64,000 nucleotides of DNA from Soonwooa sp023440705 (GTDB taxonomy: Bacteria > Bacteroidota > Bacteroidia > Flavobacteriales > Weeksellaceae): assembly GCA_023440705.1 (NCBI GenBank), contig JAEXRP010000008.1:68920-132919 (forward strand), given 5' to 3'. The first letter of the stretch is position 1, and each line of letters opens with the position of its first letter. The translations under genes were made by a program, and so were the position numbers. Of this stretch, positions 8,251-18,074 are shown piece by piece. Below the pieces are notes generated by a model. It was not told where the DNA came from and searched no databases. It worked only from the letters and a program-made list of their open reading frames with translations.

Positions 8251-9831
8251 ATGAAATTTAAAAATATATTTACAATAGGCGTTGCTGCAAGTCTTTTCTT
8301 AATTTCTTGTGAGAAGGATCTTGACAGGATGCCAGAGACAGAAGTTGCATCTAATACAGTATATGGTGACTTCGCTAACTATAAAGGTGTGCTTGCTAAA
8401 ATATATGCAGGTATGGCTGTATCTGGCCAAGAAGGTGGTGACGGTAATCCCGATATTAGTGGTATCGATGGCGGTACATCTAACTATCTAAGACAATATT
8501 TTCAGTTACAAGAGTTACCGACGGACGAAGCTGTTATCGCGTGGAACGATGGTTCTTTACCAGATTTACATAACATGACTTGGGCTGCTAATAACGAGTT
8601 TATTACTGCGCTTTATTACAGAATTTATTACCAAGTTGCAGTTGCTAATGAGTTTATCCGTGAGACTGCTGATGATAAATTGGCATCACGTAATATCTCT
8701 GGAGCTAATGCGGATGAAGCTAGAATGTATAGAAATGAAGCTAGATTTATGAGAGCATTATCGTATTACCATGCTTTAGATTTGTTCGGAAGTGGACCTT
8801 TTACAACGGAGAAGGACGAAGTAGGTATCAAGCCACCACCAAGATCAGATAGAAAACAACTTTTCACTTATGTAGAGTCAGAGCTTAAAGAATTAGAAGG
8901 TCTTTTAAAAGATCCGAAGACCAACGAGTATGGAAGAGCTGATAAAGCTGCAGTTTGGATGTTATTGGCTAAATTATATCTTAACGCAGAAGTATACACA
9001 GGACAAGGTCGTTATAATGATGCAAGAGTATATGCTGAAAAAGTGATTAGTGCTGGCTATAGCTTAAAACCAAACTATGGTGAGTTATTCTTAGCAGATA
9101 ATAATGTTGGGAATACAGAGACTATTTTCTCTGTCAATTTTGATGGCGTGCGTACACGTACTTTCGGAGGTACAACTTACATTATTCATGCTGGTACTGG
9201 AGGAACAATGAATCCGGGATCTTTAGGTATCAACAGTGGTTGGGGTGGACTTAGAACTACTAAAAATTTAGTGAATCTTTTCCCTTCAACTGACGGTAGC
9301 CAAGATAAAAGAGGCGTTTTCCATACGGATGGTCAAAATTTAGACATCAGTAATGTTACAGCATTTACGGATGGCTTCCCTTTAATTAAATTTAAAAATG
9401 TAACTAAAACTGGTCAGCAAGGATCAGATTCTGCAGGTGATTTTGTAGATACAGATTTCCCATTGTTTAGATTGGCAGATGCTTATTTGATGTATGCTGA
9501 AGCAGTGCTTAGAGGTGGCGGCGGTAGTCAATCGCAAGCTTTGACTTATGTTAACGCACTTCGCACAAGAGCTTATGGTAATACAAGTGGAAATGTAACA
9601 AGCATTAACTTGGATTTTATTTTGGATGAAAGAGCTAGAGAATTGGCTTGGGAAGCAACAAGAAGAACGGATCTAATTAGATTTAAAAAATTCACGTCTG
9701 CATCTTACGTATGGCCTTTCAAAGGTGGTGTTAAAGATGGTAAAGGTGTTGAAGATTATAGAAATCTTTATCCAATCCCAGCGAGTGATCTTAATGCTAA
9801 CCCTAATTTGATTCAAAATCCTGGTTACTAA
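8251..9831 (+). CDS. susD: SusD/RagB-family glycan-binding outer-membrane lipoprotein
   Basis: Surface lipoprotein partner of SusC. The signal peptide ends in a lipobox, SLFLISCEKD, so Cys18-19 should be acylated. SusD-like helical/TPR architecture is visible in RNEARFMRALSYYHALDLFG (about residues 165-185) and in the C-terminal FPLFRLADAYLMYAEAVLRGG and LDFILDERARELAWEATRRTDLIRF segments, which are family signatures. At 526 residues it has family length. It begins 12 bp after susC and precedes the SusE-like gene by 23 bp, so it belongs to the same transcript. Confidence 0.93.
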   Translation: MKFKNIFTIGVAASLFLISCEKDLDRMPETEVASNTVYGDFANYKGVLAKIYAGMAVSGQEGGDGNPDISGIDGGTSNYLRQYFQLQELPTDEAVIAWNDGSLPDLHNMTWAANNEFITALYYRIYYQVAVANEFIRETADDKLASRNISGANADEARMYRNEARFMRALSYYHALDLFGSGPFTTEKDEVGIKPPPRSDRKQLFTYVESELKELEGLLKDPKTNEYGRADKAAVWMLLAKLYLNAEVYTGQGRYNDARVYAEKVISAGYSLKPNYGELFLADNNVGNTETIFSVNFDGVRTRTFGGTTYIIHAGTGGTMNPGSLGINSGWGGLRTTKNLVNLFPSTDGSQDKRGVFHTDGQNLDISNVTAFTDGFPLIKFKNVTKTGQQGSDSAGDFVDTDFPLFRLADAYLMYAEAVLRGGGGSQSQALTYVNALRTRAYGNTSGNVTSINLDFILDERARELAWEATRRTDLIRFKKFTSASYVWPFKGGVKDGKGVEDYRNLYPIPASDLNANPNLIQNPGY

Positions 9832-9854
9832 TCATAATTTTATATAGATTAAAG

Positions 9855-10964
9855 ATGAAAAATATATTCAATATATTAATTGCGAGTTTCGTTGCACTTC
9901 TCGTTATCTCGTGTGAGAAGGACGAAGAACGTGCGGTTCTTAATACGCCTTCCGATTCCAAATTGCAAGCTGATAAGACAAAAGTAGTTTTAACAAAAGA
10001 TCATGAGGCGGATAAGCTTATTACTTTTACTTGGGCAAGACCAGATTATGGAGTTTCTGTGGCTCAAAAAAGTCAACTTCAATTTGCAAAAAAGGGAGGA
10101 AACTTTGCAGGTGCTAAAGTTGTAGAAGTTCAAGATGGTACTTCAACGCTAACATTTACAGTGGCTGAGTTTAATAAAATCATGTTGGATGCAGGTCTTA
10201 CGCCTGATGTAGCAACAGATGTAGAGGTTAGATTAGCTTCGACTTTAGGAGCAGGTACTGCGCTTTATTCTAATGTTATTAGTCTTAATGCGACGGCTTA
10301 CATGACTGCTTTCCCAAGTTTTTATATTGTTGGAGATGCTTCTGCACCAGGGTGGAATGCAGCTGATGCACAGTTGTTAAATAAAGTTGAAAATCTTTCA
10401 ACGATATATACTTATCTTGAGAATGGGAAGAATTTCAGGTTCTTAGGACAACAAGATTGGGGACCAACCAATTACAGTCTAGATGCAGCAGGGATCAAAG
10501 ATGCTTACAAATACTTTAAAACTTGGTCAACCAACATGGAAGCTTCGCCAGATGAGAATATCAAATTCAATGGTGCAACAGGTATTTACAAAATTGTAAT
10601 TGATGCAGATGCAACCAAAAAATCGTTGACAGTTACACCATCTGCAATTCCGACTTATAACGTATCGAATCTTTATGTTGTTGGTTCTATCAATGGATGG
10701 AGTGCAGATAATGCAATCCCAATGACCAAAGTTGGAGAAGGCGTTTTCGAAGTTGTACAATCTCTTCCTGACGGGTCAGAGTTCAAATTTATTGGACAAA
10801 AATCTTGGGGCGATCTAGAGTGGGCTAACATTACGGAAGCTGGTAACACAGGTTTCTTAGGTCCAAAAGGAGATAACAATAATATTAAAATCGATGGAGG
10901 TGGTGCTTCTTACAAGATTACTGCTAACATCAAACGTGGAACTTTCAAAGTTGTTAAACAATAA
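9855..10964 (+). CDS. susE: SusE/SusF-like starch-binding outer-membrane lipoprotein
   Basis: The signal peptide has a lipobox (VISCEKD). The region to about residue 135 resembles the SusE N-terminal Ig-like domain (ADKLITFTWARPDYG). It is followed by two related beta-sandwich repeats, starting near FYIVGDASAPGWNAADA (about 155) and LYVVGSINGWSADNAIPM (about 273), each containing FRFLGQQ/FKFIGQKSWG. These look like the tandem starch-binding modules of SusE/SusF. It should hold starch at the cell surface beside SusC/SusD. A terminator follows at 10991. Confidence 0.85.
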   Translation: MKNIFNILIASFVALLVISCEKDEERAVLNTPSDSKLQADKTKVVLTKDHEADKLITFTWARPDYGVSVAQKSQLQFAKKGGNFAGAKVVEVQDGTSTLTFTVAEFNKIMLDAGLTPDVATDVEVRLASTLGAGTALYSNVISLNATAYMTAFPSFYIVGDASAPGWNAADAQLLNKVENLSTIYTYLENGKNFRFLGQQDWGPTNYSLDAAGIKDAYKYFKTWSTNMEASPDENIKFNGATGIYKIVIDADATKKSLTVTPSAIPTYNVSNLYVVGSINGWSADNAIPMTKVGEGVFEVVQSLPDGSEFKFIGQKSWGDLEWANITEAGNTGFLGPKGDNNNIKIDGGGASYKITANIKRGTFKVVKQ

Positions 10965-10990
10965 GTAAGTTCAACATTATAAAAGCCAAA

Positions 10991-11022
10991 AAAAGTGTTG
11001 CATTACCGCAGCACTTTTTTTA
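10991..11022 (+). terminator. terminator after susE
   Basis: AAAGTGTTGC and GCAGCACTTT form a stem followed by seven T. Its position between susCDE and the enzymes suggests that the binding/transport genes are transcribed at a higher level than the downstream enzyme genes, with partial read-through or a second promoter. Confidence 0.75.
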
Positions 11023-11056
11023 TATTTATTAGTTTTTAGAAATTAAAAAGAAAATT

Positions 11057-13216
11057 ATGCGGAAAATTAGCTTTGGGATATTATGTTTTTCAATGATGTT
11101 TACTGGACTTACAGCGCAATCGCTAAAGTCACCAGATGGACAATTCGAGATGAATTTCAGTCTCAAAAATGGAGTACCTTTTTATAATCTTAAATATAAA
11201 GGAGAAACAGTTCTTGAAGATTCAAAATTAGGTTTGAGACTTTTCAAAGATTCAAATATCAAATTCAATACAGATCTCAGCAATGCCAATGACAAAGCGC
11301 AAGATCTTAACTACGGTTTCGAAAAAGTATCAGACAAAAGAGATTCTAAAAACGAAACTTGGCAACCAATTCTTGGCGAAAAGAAAAACTACATCAACAA
11401 CTATAATGAGCTTGCCGTAAGCCTTAACCAAAAAGCAACAGACCGAAATATCGTTATTAAATTTCGATTATTTAACGATGGTTTAGGTTTTAGATATGAG
11501 TTTCCGCAACAGAAGAATCTCAACTATTTTGTGGTGAAAGAGGAAGATTCGGATTTCGATTTTCCAACAGATATGAAAGCTTGGTGGATAGCGGGCGATT
11601 ACGATTCGCAAGAATACCAATATCAAACTTCGAATGTGTCAGAAATTCCAGCAAAATGGGCAACAAGTTATGATAGCAACGCATCACAAACGCCAGTTAA
11701 AGATGCTGTGCAATCACCTTTGATGTTGAAAAAAGAAGGAAAACAACCTCTTTATGTTAACCTTGGCGAAGCAGCACTTATCGATTATCCTGCCTCGCAT
11801 CTTGAGGTTGATGCTAAGAATTTTAAATTTAAAACACATCTAACACCAGATGGACAAGGCGCAAAAGGTTATATCCAAACGCCTTTTAACACACCTTGGA
11901 GAACTGTAATTGTGTCTAACAAAGCTGAAGAAGTTTTAGATTCAAAAATGATGTTTAACCTTAACGAGCCTACCAAGTATAAAGACACGTCTTACATCAA
12001 ACCAACAAAATACATGGGCGTTTGGTGGGAAATGATTATTGGCAAGTCGCAATGGGCATATTCTACAGCGGATAATGTACATTTAGGAAAAACAGATTTT
12101 AAAACTTTAACGCCAAACGGAAAACACGCAGCTAACAATACAAAGGTTAAAGAATACATCGATTTTGCTTCTGCTAACGGTTTTGATGCTTTACTTATCG
12201 AAGGTTGGAACGAAGGTTGGGAAGATTGGTTTGGACATTCTAAAGAATTTGTTTTCGATTTTGTGAGTCCTTATCCAGATTTCGATATCAAAATGCTGAA
12301 CGATTATGCGCACAGTAAAAATATAAAATTGATGATGCATCACGAGACTTCAGGTTCAGCGACCAATTACGAATTGTGGGCAGATAAAGCTTTCCAATTG
12401 ATGAATAAATACGATTATCCATCGGTGAAGACGGGTTATGTGGGTAATATTATTCCTCGTGGCGAACATCATTACAGCCAATGGATGATCAACCATTACC
12501 GTAGAATTGCGGAGAAAGCTAACGATTACAAAATCATGGTTAACTCGCACGAATCTGTTCGTCCAAGTGGTTTGTCAAGAACTTATCCTAACTGGATTGC
12601 TGCGGAAGCCGCTCGTGGAACCGAGTTTGACGCATTCGGAGGTAACAATCCAGATCATCATACCATCTTGCCATTTACAAGATTTATGGGCGGTCCGATG
12701 GATTATACGCCGGGGATTTTCCAAACAAAATTGGATTATTACTTCCCGAACGACACACGTTTTGTGAAAACGACTTTGGTGAAGCAGTTGGCGTTGTATG
12801 TTGTGATGTATTCGCCGTTGCAGATGGCGGCGGATCTTCCTGAGAATTACGCAAAGCACATGGACGCTTTTCAGTTTATCAAAGATGTGGCGGCAGATTG
12901 GGACGATTCCAAAATTTTGGGAGCAGAACCTGGCGATTTTATCGTGACAGCGCGTAAAGCAAAAGCGACAGACAATTGGTTTGTTGGTGGTATTACAGAT
13001 GAAAACAAACGAAATTTTGACCTCGATTTTTCATTCTTAGATAAAGGCAAAAAGTACGAAGCTATTTTCTACGAAGATGCAGCTGATGCCGACTATATCA
13101 ACAATCCACAAGCTTACAAAATCACGAAAAAAGTTATTACAAGCAAAGACAAAATCAAAATGAACATGGTGCGAAGTGGCGGTTTTGCCATTAGCATTAA
13201 GCCTGTTTCGAAGTAA
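11057..13216 (+). CDS. susB: GH97 alpha-glucosidase (SusB-like, inverting type)
   Basis: Hydrolyses alpha-glucosidic bonds in maltooligosaccharides, probably in the periplasm (signal peptide ending LTAQ). Three acidic residues, Glu430 (HHETSG), Glu499 (SHESVRP) and Glu523 (ARGTEFDAF), have exactly the spacing of the SusB catalytic/base residues E439, E508 and E532, offset by nine throughout. This supports the inverting branch of GH97 and not the retaining one. The 719 residues match the family. The N-terminal beta-sandwich domain is visible from residue ~20 to ~270. It lies between susE and the GH13 gene. Confidence 0.93.
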   Translation: MRKISFGILCFSMMFTGLTAQSLKSPDGQFEMNFSLKNGVPFYNLKYKGETVLEDSKLGLRLFKDSNIKFNTDLSNANDKAQDLNYGFEKVSDKRDSKNETWQPILGEKKNYINNYNELAVSLNQKATDRNIVIKFRLFNDGLGFRYEFPQQKNLNYFVVKEEDSDFDFPTDMKAWWIAGDYDSQEYQYQTSNVSEIPAKWATSYDSNASQTPVKDAVQSPLMLKKEGKQPLYVNLGEAALIDYPASHLEVDAKNFKFKTHLTPDGQGAKGYIQTPFNTPWRTVIVSNKAEEVLDSKMMFNLNEPTKYKDTSYIKPTKYMGVWWEMIIGKSQWAYSTADNVHLGKTDFKTLTPNGKHAANNTKVKEYIDFASANGFDALLIEGWNEGWEDWFGHSKEFVFDFVSPYPDFDIKMLNDYAHSKNIKLMMHHETSGSATNYELWADKAFQLMNKYDYPSVKTGYVGNIIPRGEHHYSQWMINHYRRIAEKANDYKIMVNSHESVRPSGLSRTYPNWIAAEAARGTEFDAFGGNNPDHHTILPFTRFMGGPMDYTPGIFQTKLDYYFPNDTRFVKTTLVKQLALYVVMYSPLQMAADLPENYAKHMDAFQFIKDVAADWDDSKILGAEPGDFIVTARKAKATDNWFVGGITDENKRNFDLDFSFLDKGKKYEAIFYEDAADADYINNPQAYKITKKVITSKDKIKMNMVRSGGFAISIKPVSK

Positions 13217-13222
13217 TCAAGA

Positions 13223-13246
13223 AATCCGATTTGTAAAAGTCGGATT
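13223..13246 (+). terminator. weak hairpin after GH97
   Basis: AATCCGA and TCGGATT form a 7-bp stem seven bases after the GH97 stop; the T-rich stretch follows after a short gap (13253-13260). It is a weak or leaky terminator, immediately followed by REP-like copy B. Confidence 0.4.
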
Positions 13247-13260
13247 CTTATAATTTTTTT

Positions 13261-13351
13261 GGAGCTATTCCCGCTTTCCGCACTCGCTGTTGTAGCTTAG
13301 GCTTTTCCACGCTTTACAACGAGCTCAAACAATTGCTACAATCGGGGCTAG
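13261..13351 (+). repeat. REP-like nested hairpin element, copy B
   Basis: It begins GGAGCTATTCCCGCTTTCCGC and ends CAATCGGGGCTAG. The outer ends pair as CTA-nn-CCCG with CGGG-nn-TAG, and an inner imperfect stem is formed by CTCG...TTGTA and TACAACGAG. It lies between the GH97 and GH13 genes. Shared end sequences with copies A, C and D define the family. Confidence 0.6.
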
Positions 13352-13376
13352 TGACTACTACATAAACAATAACTAA

Positions 13377-15227
13377 ATGAAAAAAATATTTATTGCACTT
13401 AGTATTTCCGTGGCGACCTTATACTTCGGTCAGATCCAGAAGGTCGAGCCTGCTTTTTGGTGGAAAGGCATGAAGAATCCTGAGCTTCAGATTTTAGTCT
13501 ACGGAAAAGACATTGCCAAAAATGAAATCGAACTTTCGGACAATGTTCAAATCAAAAAAATTACAAAAACCGAAAATCCAAACTATGTTTTTGTAACAGT
13601 TAACACCAACGAAATCAACGTTCCGAAATTTAATATCAATTTAAAAAACGGAAAAAAGCTCATCAATTCTTATACTTACGAGTTGAAAAATAGAGCAACT
13701 AATTCTGCAAATAGAGATTCATTTTCCTCAAAAGATGTTTTTTATTTATTAATGCCAGACCGTTTTGCTAATGGCGATCCAAAAAATGATAATACCAAAG
13801 ACACCTTTGACAACGCCAATCGACAAGATAAAGACGGTCGTCATGGTGGCGATATTGCTGGCATTATCAAGAACTTAGATTATCTTAATGAGCTTGGTAT
13901 CACCACGATTTGGAGTACGCCACTTTTGGAAGATAACGAGCCAAAAACTTCGTATCATGGTTATGCGCAAAGCGATTATTACAGAATAGATCCGCGTTAT
14001 GGTTCTAACGAAGATTATAAAAAGTTAGGTGACGAACTTCACAAACGTGACATGAAGTTGGTGATGGATTATGTCACCAATCATTGGGGTTCTAAACATT
14101 GGCTAATAAAGGATTTGCCTGCAAAAGATTGGATTCATTACTGGAAGGAAGGCGAGAAGGAAAACGGTTTCAAAAGAAGTAACTACCGAATGACGTCTCA
14201 GTTTGATACCAATGCCTCGAAAATTGATGCTGAAAATTGTATGGATGGCTGGTTTGACACTACAATGCCAGACATGAATCAAAGTAATCCTTTGGTTTTA
14301 AATTATATGGTTCAGAATGCGATTTGGTGGATCGAATATGCAGGATTGGATGGACTTCGCGTGGATACTTATTCTTACAACGACAAAAAAGGAATTGCAG
14401 AATGGACAAAACGAATCACCGACGAATATCCAAAATTTAATATCGTAGGTGAGGTTTGGATGCATGACCAAGCGCAAATGTCGTATTGGCAAAAAGATAG
14501 TAAAATTGCTGCCATTCAGAACTATAATTCTCATTTACCGTCGGTGATGGATTTTACTTTACACGATGCTATTGGGCAAGTTTTCAAAGAAGAATCGGGC
14601 TGGGATTCTGGGATGCAAAAAGTCTATGATAATTTTACAAACGATTTCCTTTATCCCAATATTGATAATATTTTAGTTTTTGCTGAAAACCACGATACAC
14701 AAAGGTTTAATGAGCTTTATCGAGATTTTAAAGATTATCAATTAGCAATGAGTTTGTTGATGACAATCCGTGGAATTCCGCAAATCTATTACGGTTCAGA
14801 AATCGGCATGAAAGGTGACAAAAACAAAGGCGATGGCGATATCCGACGAGACTTTCCTGGTGGTTGGGCTGGTGACGCCAACAATGCGTTTACATCTGCT
14901 GGAAGAACTGCCGACCAAAGCAAATACTTTGATTTTACAAAGAAATTATTGAACTGGAGAAAAACACAAAACGTGATTCACACAGGGAAAACTTTACATT
15001 ATGTTCCAGAAAATAATGTGTATGTCTATTTCCGTTATGATGATAAAAAGCGTGTTATGGTTGTTTTAAACAATAACAAACTTGATCAAAAATTAGATTT
15101 AAAACGCTTTTCTGAAGGTCTTGATAAATTTACAAAAGGAAAAGATATTCTTTCTAACACCGAAATATCTTTGTCAAGAAACCTTGATATTAAAGGAAAA
15201 TCCGCAATGATTTTAGAATTAAATTAG
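13377..15227 (+). CDS. susA: GH13 alpha-amylase / neopullulanase-like enzyme (SusA-like)
   Basis: Cuts alpha-1,4 (and perhaps alpha-1,6) bonds of starch or imported maltodextrin. A signal peptide (to about LYFGQ) is followed by an N-terminal beta-sandwich like that of cyclomaltodextrinases (residues ~20-105) and a GH13 barrel. All four conserved regions are present: DYVTNHWG, GLRVDTYSY (nucleophile Asp330), VGEVW (acid/base Glu359) and FAENHDTQR (stabiliser Asp440). The 616 residues fit SusA/neopullulanase. It sits directly before the NTF2-like gene (11 bp to the first in-frame upstream codon). Confidence 0.92.
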   Translation: MKKIFIALSISVATLYFGQIQKVEPAFWWKGMKNPELQILVYGKDIAKNEIELSDNVQIKKITKTENPNYVFVTVNTNEINVPKFNINLKNGKKLINSYTYELKNRATNSANRDSFSSKDVFYLLMPDRFANGDPKNDNTKDTFDNANRQDKDGRHGGDIAGIIKNLDYLNELGITTIWSTPLLEDNEPKTSYHGYAQSDYYRIDPRYGSNEDYKKLGDELHKRDMKLVMDYVTNHWGSKHWLIKDLPAKDWIHYWKEGEKENGFKRSNYRMTSQFDTNASKIDAENCMDGWFDTTMPDMNQSNPLVLNYMVQNAIWWIEYAGLDGLRVDTYSYNDKKGIAEWTKRITDEYPKFNIVGEVWMHDQAQMSYWQKDSKIAAIQNYNSHLPSVMDFTLHDAIGQVFKEESGWDSGMQKVYDNFTNDFLYPNIDNILVFAENHDTQRFNELYRDFKDYQLAMSLLMTIRGIPQIYYGSEIGMKGDKNKGDGDIRRDFPGGWAGDANNAFTSAGRTADQSKYFDFTKKLLNWRKTQNVIHTGKTLHYVPENNVYVYFRYDDKKRVMVVLNNNKLDQKLDLKRFSEGLDKFTKGKDILSNTEISLSRNLDIKGKSAMILELN

Positions 15228-15265
15228 TTTTAAAACCGATGAGGTTTAACCCAAATAACTCAATT

Positions 15266-15790
15266 ATGAAGCACAAGATTTTTTATTTCGTTTTGCTATT
15301 AAGTTTGTTTTCGTTTCAAAGCATCAATGCGCAGAAGAAAGGATTTTATGAAAATGTTCAGAAGAAAAACATCAATAAGTTGTTAGACGATTTCAATCTA
15401 TTTGCGGCGCAAGCTGATTATGACCAATATTTTGCGTGTTTCGCAGAAGAATCAACATTTATTGGGACAGATGCAACGGAAGTTTGGAACAAGAAAGAAT
15501 TTATGACTTGGGCAAAACCTTTTTTTGAATCAAAAAAAACTTGGAATTTCACCTCTCTAAAACGAAATATTTACTTCAGCGCAGATGGTAATTATGCTTG
15601 GTTTGATGAGGTTTTGGACACACAAATGAAGATTTGTCGTGGATCAGGCGTTTTAGAAAAAATAAAAGGACAGTGGAAAGTCAAGCAATATGTGTTGTCG
15701 ATGACGATTCCGAATGATGTTACTAACGAGGTTATCAAAGTTAAAGCACCAATAGAAGAGGTTTTAATTCAGACTTTGAAAGCTAAATAA
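15266..15790 (+). CDS. secreted SnoaL/NTF2-fold protein
   Basis: A 174-residue protein from ATG 15266 with a clear signal peptide (MKHKIFYFVLLLSLFSF to INAQ). A 9-codon upstream extension exists in frame but would spoil the signal peptide. The remainder resembles a SnoaL-3/ketosteroid-isomerase-like (NTF2) fold: KLLDDFNLFAAQADYDQYFACF, then a beta-rich half with GSGVLEKIKGQWKVKQYVLSM. Proteins of this fold bind small ligands or act as enzymes; no catalytic residues can be named. It lies between the amylase and the sugar permease, so a link to maltodextrin use is likely but unproven. Confidence 0.7.
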   Translation: MKHKIFYFVLLLSLFSFQSINAQKKGFYENVQKKNINKLLDDFNLFAAQADYDQYFACFAEESTFIGTDATEVWNKKEFMTWAKPFFESKKTWNFTSLKRNIYFSADGNYAWFDEVLDTQMKICRGSGVLEKIKGQWKVKQYVLSMTIPNDVTNEVIKVKAPIEEVLIQTLKAK

Positions 15791-15838
15791 ATTTACACGA
15801 TAAAAGTACATCGTACATTTTAAAACAATATTTAAAAA

Positions 15839-17218
15839 ATGGCAAAAAAAATAAAACCAAATCTCTCCATGGCTCAGATTATCAACATGAGTATGGGATT
15901 TTTGGGAATACAGATGGCGTTCGGACTACAAAACGGAAATGCCAGTCGCATCTTACAAAATCTAGGTGCCGATGTTGATAAATTATCATTTTTCTGGTTG
16001 GTCGCGCCAATCACGGGACTTATTGTTCAACCGATTATTGGTCATATGGGCGATAATACTTGGAGCCCATTGGGACGTCGAAAGCCTTATTTTTTAATAG
16101 GCGCAATTTTGTGTGCTTTGGGTTTAGTTTTGCTACCAAATTCGGCTTCTGCGACAACTTTTTTCGCAGCCAATGTTTTACTTCTTGCAGTTGTTTTCCT
16201 AGCAATAATGGACGTTTCTGTTAATATCGCAATGGAGCCTTTTCGGGCTTTGGTTGGTGATATGTTGCCAAAACATCAGGCGACTATTGGCTTCTCGGTG
16301 CAGACTATTTTAATAGGGATTGGTGCAGTTATCGGATCAGATTTACCACGTTGGTTAACCAAGTTAGGTGTTTCGAATGTCGCTGAAAAAGGTCAAGTTG
16401 CAGATAATGTGATCTATGCATTTTATATTGGTGCCGCAGTTTTGTTAGTTTCCATTATTTATACCATTATTTCTACTAAAGAATATTCGCCTGAAGAATT
16501 TGCTTCTTTTGAAAATGATGACATCGTGCCAGAAAAGTCCAAATTTTCTGATATGTTCCGTGATTTTGCAAAAATTCCAAACCAAATGAAAAAATTAGGA
16601 ATTGTTCAATTCTTCTCATGGTTTGCGTTGTTTACGATGTGGGTTTATACAACAAGTGCTTTGGCAACACATCATTTCGGACTTTCACCTAATGATACAT
16701 CATCACAAGCCTTTAATGACGCTGGTGACACAACAGGTTATTTGTTTGGATTGTACAACTTATTCGCCATTCCGTTTGCATTTTTGTTAACACCCATTGC
16801 AAAAAGAATAGGGAAGAAGAATACGCATGCGATTGCTTTGTTGGCAGGAGGATTTGGCTTGATCTCGTTTTATTTCATCCAAGATGTCAAGATGCTTTGG
16901 ATATCGATGTTAGGTTTAGGATTCGCATGGGCCAGTATTTTAGCAATGCCTTACGCCATGTTGATAGAAAGTATTCCGCAACGAAAAATGGGCGTGTACA
17001 TGGGGATTTTTAATTTCTTTATTGTATTGCCGCAGATTATCAACGGATTTTTTGGAGGACCAATTGTTAAGAAGTTTTTTAATAATTATGCAGTCGATTA
17101 TATTATCGTTGGTGGTGTGTGTATGGTTTTAGGAGGTTTGATAACTTTTTTCTTAATTAAAGAAGAGAAAGAAACACCTAAAGAAATAGAACAAGAAATA
17201 GAGCAAGTTCATTTTTAA
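15839..17218 (+). CDS. inner-membrane sugar permease (MFS, maltose/GPH-type)
   Basis: A 459-residue protein with about 12 membrane helices. The N-terminal QMAFGLQNGNASRILQNLGA, the loop-1 motif GHMGDNTWSPLGRRKPYF and the FRALVGDML stretch are typical of the maltose/sucrose proton symporters related to SLC45 and the GPH family. Such permeases end Bacteroidota starch loci that rely on symport instead of ABC import. It would bring maltose or glucose released by GH13/GH97 into the cytoplasm. A terminator follows at 17243, marking the end of the locus. Confidence 0.85.
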   Translation: MAKKIKPNLSMAQIINMSMGFLGIQMAFGLQNGNASRILQNLGADVDKLSFFWLVAPITGLIVQPIIGHMGDNTWSPLGRRKPYFLIGAILCALGLVLLPNSASATTFFAANVLLLAVVFLAIMDVSVNIAMEPFRALVGDMLPKHQATIGFSVQTILIGIGAVIGSDLPRWLTKLGVSNVAEKGQVADNVIYAFYIGAAVLLVSIIYTIISTKEYSPEEFASFENDDIVPEKSKFSDMFRDFAKIPNQMKKLGIVQFFSWFALFTMWVYTTSALATHHFGLSPNDTSSQAFNDAGDTTGYLFGLYNLFAIPFAFLLTPIAKRIGKKNTHAIALLAGGFGLISFYFIQDVKMLWISMLGLGFAWASILAMPYAMLIESIPQRKMGVYMGIFNFFIVLPQIINGFFGGPIVKKFFNNYAVDYIIVGGVCMVLGGLITFFLIKEEKETPKEIEQEIEQVHF

Positions 17219-17242
17219 AAATTTTAAAACTAAAAATTAAAG

Positions 17243-17269
17243 AAAAGTCAGCGTAATGTTGACTTTTTT
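17243..17269 (+). terminator. terminator ending the starch locus
   Basis: AAAAGTCAGC pairs with GTTGACTTTT (one G-U pair), followed by a T-run. It lies 25 bp after the permease stop. Confidence 0.75.
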
Positions 17270-17339
17270 CTTTCTTATCACACATCAATGTCAAGAATAT
17301 TATATTTTCAGAAATTTGTCCTAACAAAATAGAATTATT

Positions 17340-18059
17340 ATGAAAACAATATTTTATAAAGCAGATAGCAGAGGTTACGCAGATCATGGGTGGTTAAAAA
17401 GTAACCATACATTTAGTTTCGCAAATTATTATAATCCAGAACGTATGAACTTTGGTGTTCTTCGCGTTATCAACGATGACTTCGTAGAAGGTGGAATGGG
17501 ATTTGGTCGTCATCCGCATCGCGATATGGAGATTATTTCAATTCCATTAGAAGGAAAATTGAAACATGGTGACAACATGGGAAGTGTTGGCGTTGTGGAG
17601 AAAGGTGACATCCAGGTGATGTCAGCAGGGACAGGTGTTATGCACAGCGAAGAAAATGGTAGCGATACCGAAGCTGTTAAATTTTTACAAATTTGGGTAA
17701 TTCCTAATAAACAAGATGTTACGCCTCGTTATGATGAACTTAATTTTGAAGAAAAGTTAGTTCCGAATCAATTACTGCAGATTTTGTCTCCTAATGCAGA
17801 TGACGATGGCGTTTGGATTCACCAAGATGCTTGGTTCAATTGGGGAAAATTCACAGAAGATACAACAATTGATTACAAATTCCATAAAGAAGGAAATGGG
17901 CTTTATGTTTTCGTTTTGGAAGGTGGCGCAATAGTTGATGCGCAACAATTAGACAGACGCGATGCAATTGGTATTTGGGATACCAACAACGTCGAGTTAA
18001 AATTCCAAAAAGGCACAGAGGTCTTATTAATGGAAGTCCCAATGGATTTACCACAATAA
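17340..18059 (+). CDS. pirin-family protein
   Basis: A 239-residue bicupin. The N-terminal cupin carries the metal-binding signature of pirins: HPHRDMEIISIPLEG (His-x-His) with KGDIQVMSAGTGVMHSE, and the family start SNHTFSFANYYNP. E. coli YhiH/YhaK-type pirins can oxidise quercetin in vitro, but the physiological role is mostly unknown. It is a single-gene unit between two terminators (17243 and 18075). Confidence 0.9.
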   Translation: MKTIFYKADSRGYADHGWLKSNHTFSFANYYNPERMNFGVLRVINDDFVEGGMGFGRHPHRDMEIISIPLEGKLKHGDNMGSVGVVEKGDIQVMSAGTGVMHSEENGSDTEAVKFLQIWVIPNKQDVTPRYDELNFEEKLVPNQLLQILSPNADDDGVWIHQDAWFNWGKFTEDTTIDYKFHKEGNGLYVFVLEGGAIVDAQQLDRRDAIGIWDTNNVELKFQKGTEVLLMEVPMDLPQ

Positions 18060-18074
18060 TTTTAAGAAATATTT

